A stretch of 64,000 nucleotides of DNA from Arenibacter sp. P308M17. GTDB lineage: Bacteria; Bacteroidota; Bacteroidia; Flavobacteriales; Flavobacteriaceae. Positions 63,758 through 64,000 of the stretch are shown in pieces. A model generated the notes under the pieces. That model searched no databases. It had not been told where the DNA came from and worked only from the letters and a program-made list of their open reading frames with translations. Within the stretch, counting starts at the first letter, position 1. Each line of letters starts with the position of its first letter. The DNA is taken from the NCBI RefSeq assembly GCF_003426735.1, contig NZ_QVON01000001.1, positions 124,001 to 188,000 on the forward strand. The letters are read 5' to 3'. The position numbers and the translations under genes are program-made.

Positions 63758-64000
63758 TTAAATTAGAAATAGCCTACGTAAAAAGGCTCGGATAAATTCT
63801 TTTTTGGGGCAGGCCAAAATGATACTTAGGTCTTGCCATATGGTAGATTTTTCATCCAAAAAGGCAAAGATTTTTTGTGGACTGCGATTTTTGAACAATT
63901 GTCCAAAAATGAGTCGCCCTTTACTATTATCCCTAGAAAGAATGTCCAACAAAAGGAGGTCATAAAACCAAAAGCGGTCCTTTTTATGAAAGGTATTTAG
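63758..64000 (-). CDS. crtY: Lycopene beta-cyclase, C-terminal part
   Basis: The frame is open to the right edge; about 80 residues are visible, ending in RRLFLI. FHKKDRFWFYDLLLLDIL, then GRLIFGQLFKNRSPQKIFAFLD and the tail resemble the C-terminus of flavobacterial CrtY-type lycopene cyclases, which close the ends of lycopene to beta-carotene. The call rests on recalled family pattern. The start is beyond the window. Confidence 0.65.
   Translation of the reverse strand, partial: LNTFHKKDRFWFYDLLLLDILSRDNSKGRLIFGQLFKNRSPQKIFAFLDEKSTIWQDLSIILACPKKEFIRAFLRRLFLI

Noticed and set aside
1-64000. CRISPR arrays, tRNA or rRNA genes, prophage, transposase genes
   Set aside because: No regularly spaced repeats, cloverleaf-like genes or phage or transposase proteins were found by eye.

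Overview
The window looks like chromosomal DNA of a marine flavobacterium (Bacteroidota, Flavobacteriaceae-like). The evidence is several TAnnTTTG -7 boxes upstream of genes, weak Shine-Dalgarno signals, DUF3078 and DUF3109 proteins, a large PiT phosphate transporter with a PhoU-like tail, a ClC channel with CBS domains, and the tail of a lycopene cyclase of carotenoid synthesis. Genes are dense, mostly housekeeping. No rRNA, tRNA, CRISPR array, prophage or intact transposase was seen.

Layout. 1-5.4 kb: end of a MATE exporter, HemJ-like protein, NtrY-type histidine kinase, crotonase and a large secreted protein of unknown function. 5.4-7.3 kb: a radical SAM gene bracketed by two oppositely oriented, terminally repeated elements. 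7.4-17.3 kb: HD hydrolase/PlsC, bacilliredoxin, TerB-DnaJ protein, HupE-like protein, dCMP deaminase/S41 protease, MarC, DUF3109 and a LytTR regulator with a TPR sensor kinase. 17.4-23.3 kb: an AT-rich nuclease-family gene, a long non-coding stretch, and nrdB/nrdA of class Ia ribonucleotide reductase.

23.8-35 kb is the most coherent accessory region. It holds a GMC flavoprotein dehydrogenase with its Tat-exported gluconate-2-dehydrogenase-subunit-3-like partner, three TIM-barrel isomerase/epimerase proteins (one Tat-exported, one lipoprotein, one cytoplasmic), an NHS-family MFS permease, a Gfo/Idh/MocA oxidoreductase and two DUF1080 lipoproteins (the 3-keto-disaccharide hydrolase family). I read it as an envelope-located pathway that oxidises a glycoside at C3, cleaves the 3-keto-glycoside, imports the product and finishes catabolism in the cytoplasm. 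Inverted-repeat operators lie in both divergent promoter regions. No glycoside hydrolase of a classical family and no SusC/SusD pair is present.

35-64 kb: the yicC-gmk-nadD operon; phosphate porin plus PiT transporter with a Pho-box-like repeat between them; dgt; DUF3078 and dxs; tadA; a cold-shock protein; a ClC channel whose start codon abuts a short inverted-repeat element with a possible 4-bp target duplication; aspS; a TetR-TolC-adaptor-RND efflux operon with an operator overlapping its promoter; a GGPP-synthase-like prenyltransferase; a 1136-residue propeller/HEAT/cytochrome c lipoprotein; and the 3' end of crtY. Dxs, the prenyltransferase and CrtY are steps of one isoprenoid-to-carotenoid route.

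Intergenic DNA carries several families of small inverted-repeat elements. All function calls come from reading motifs and layout by eye; no database search was made.
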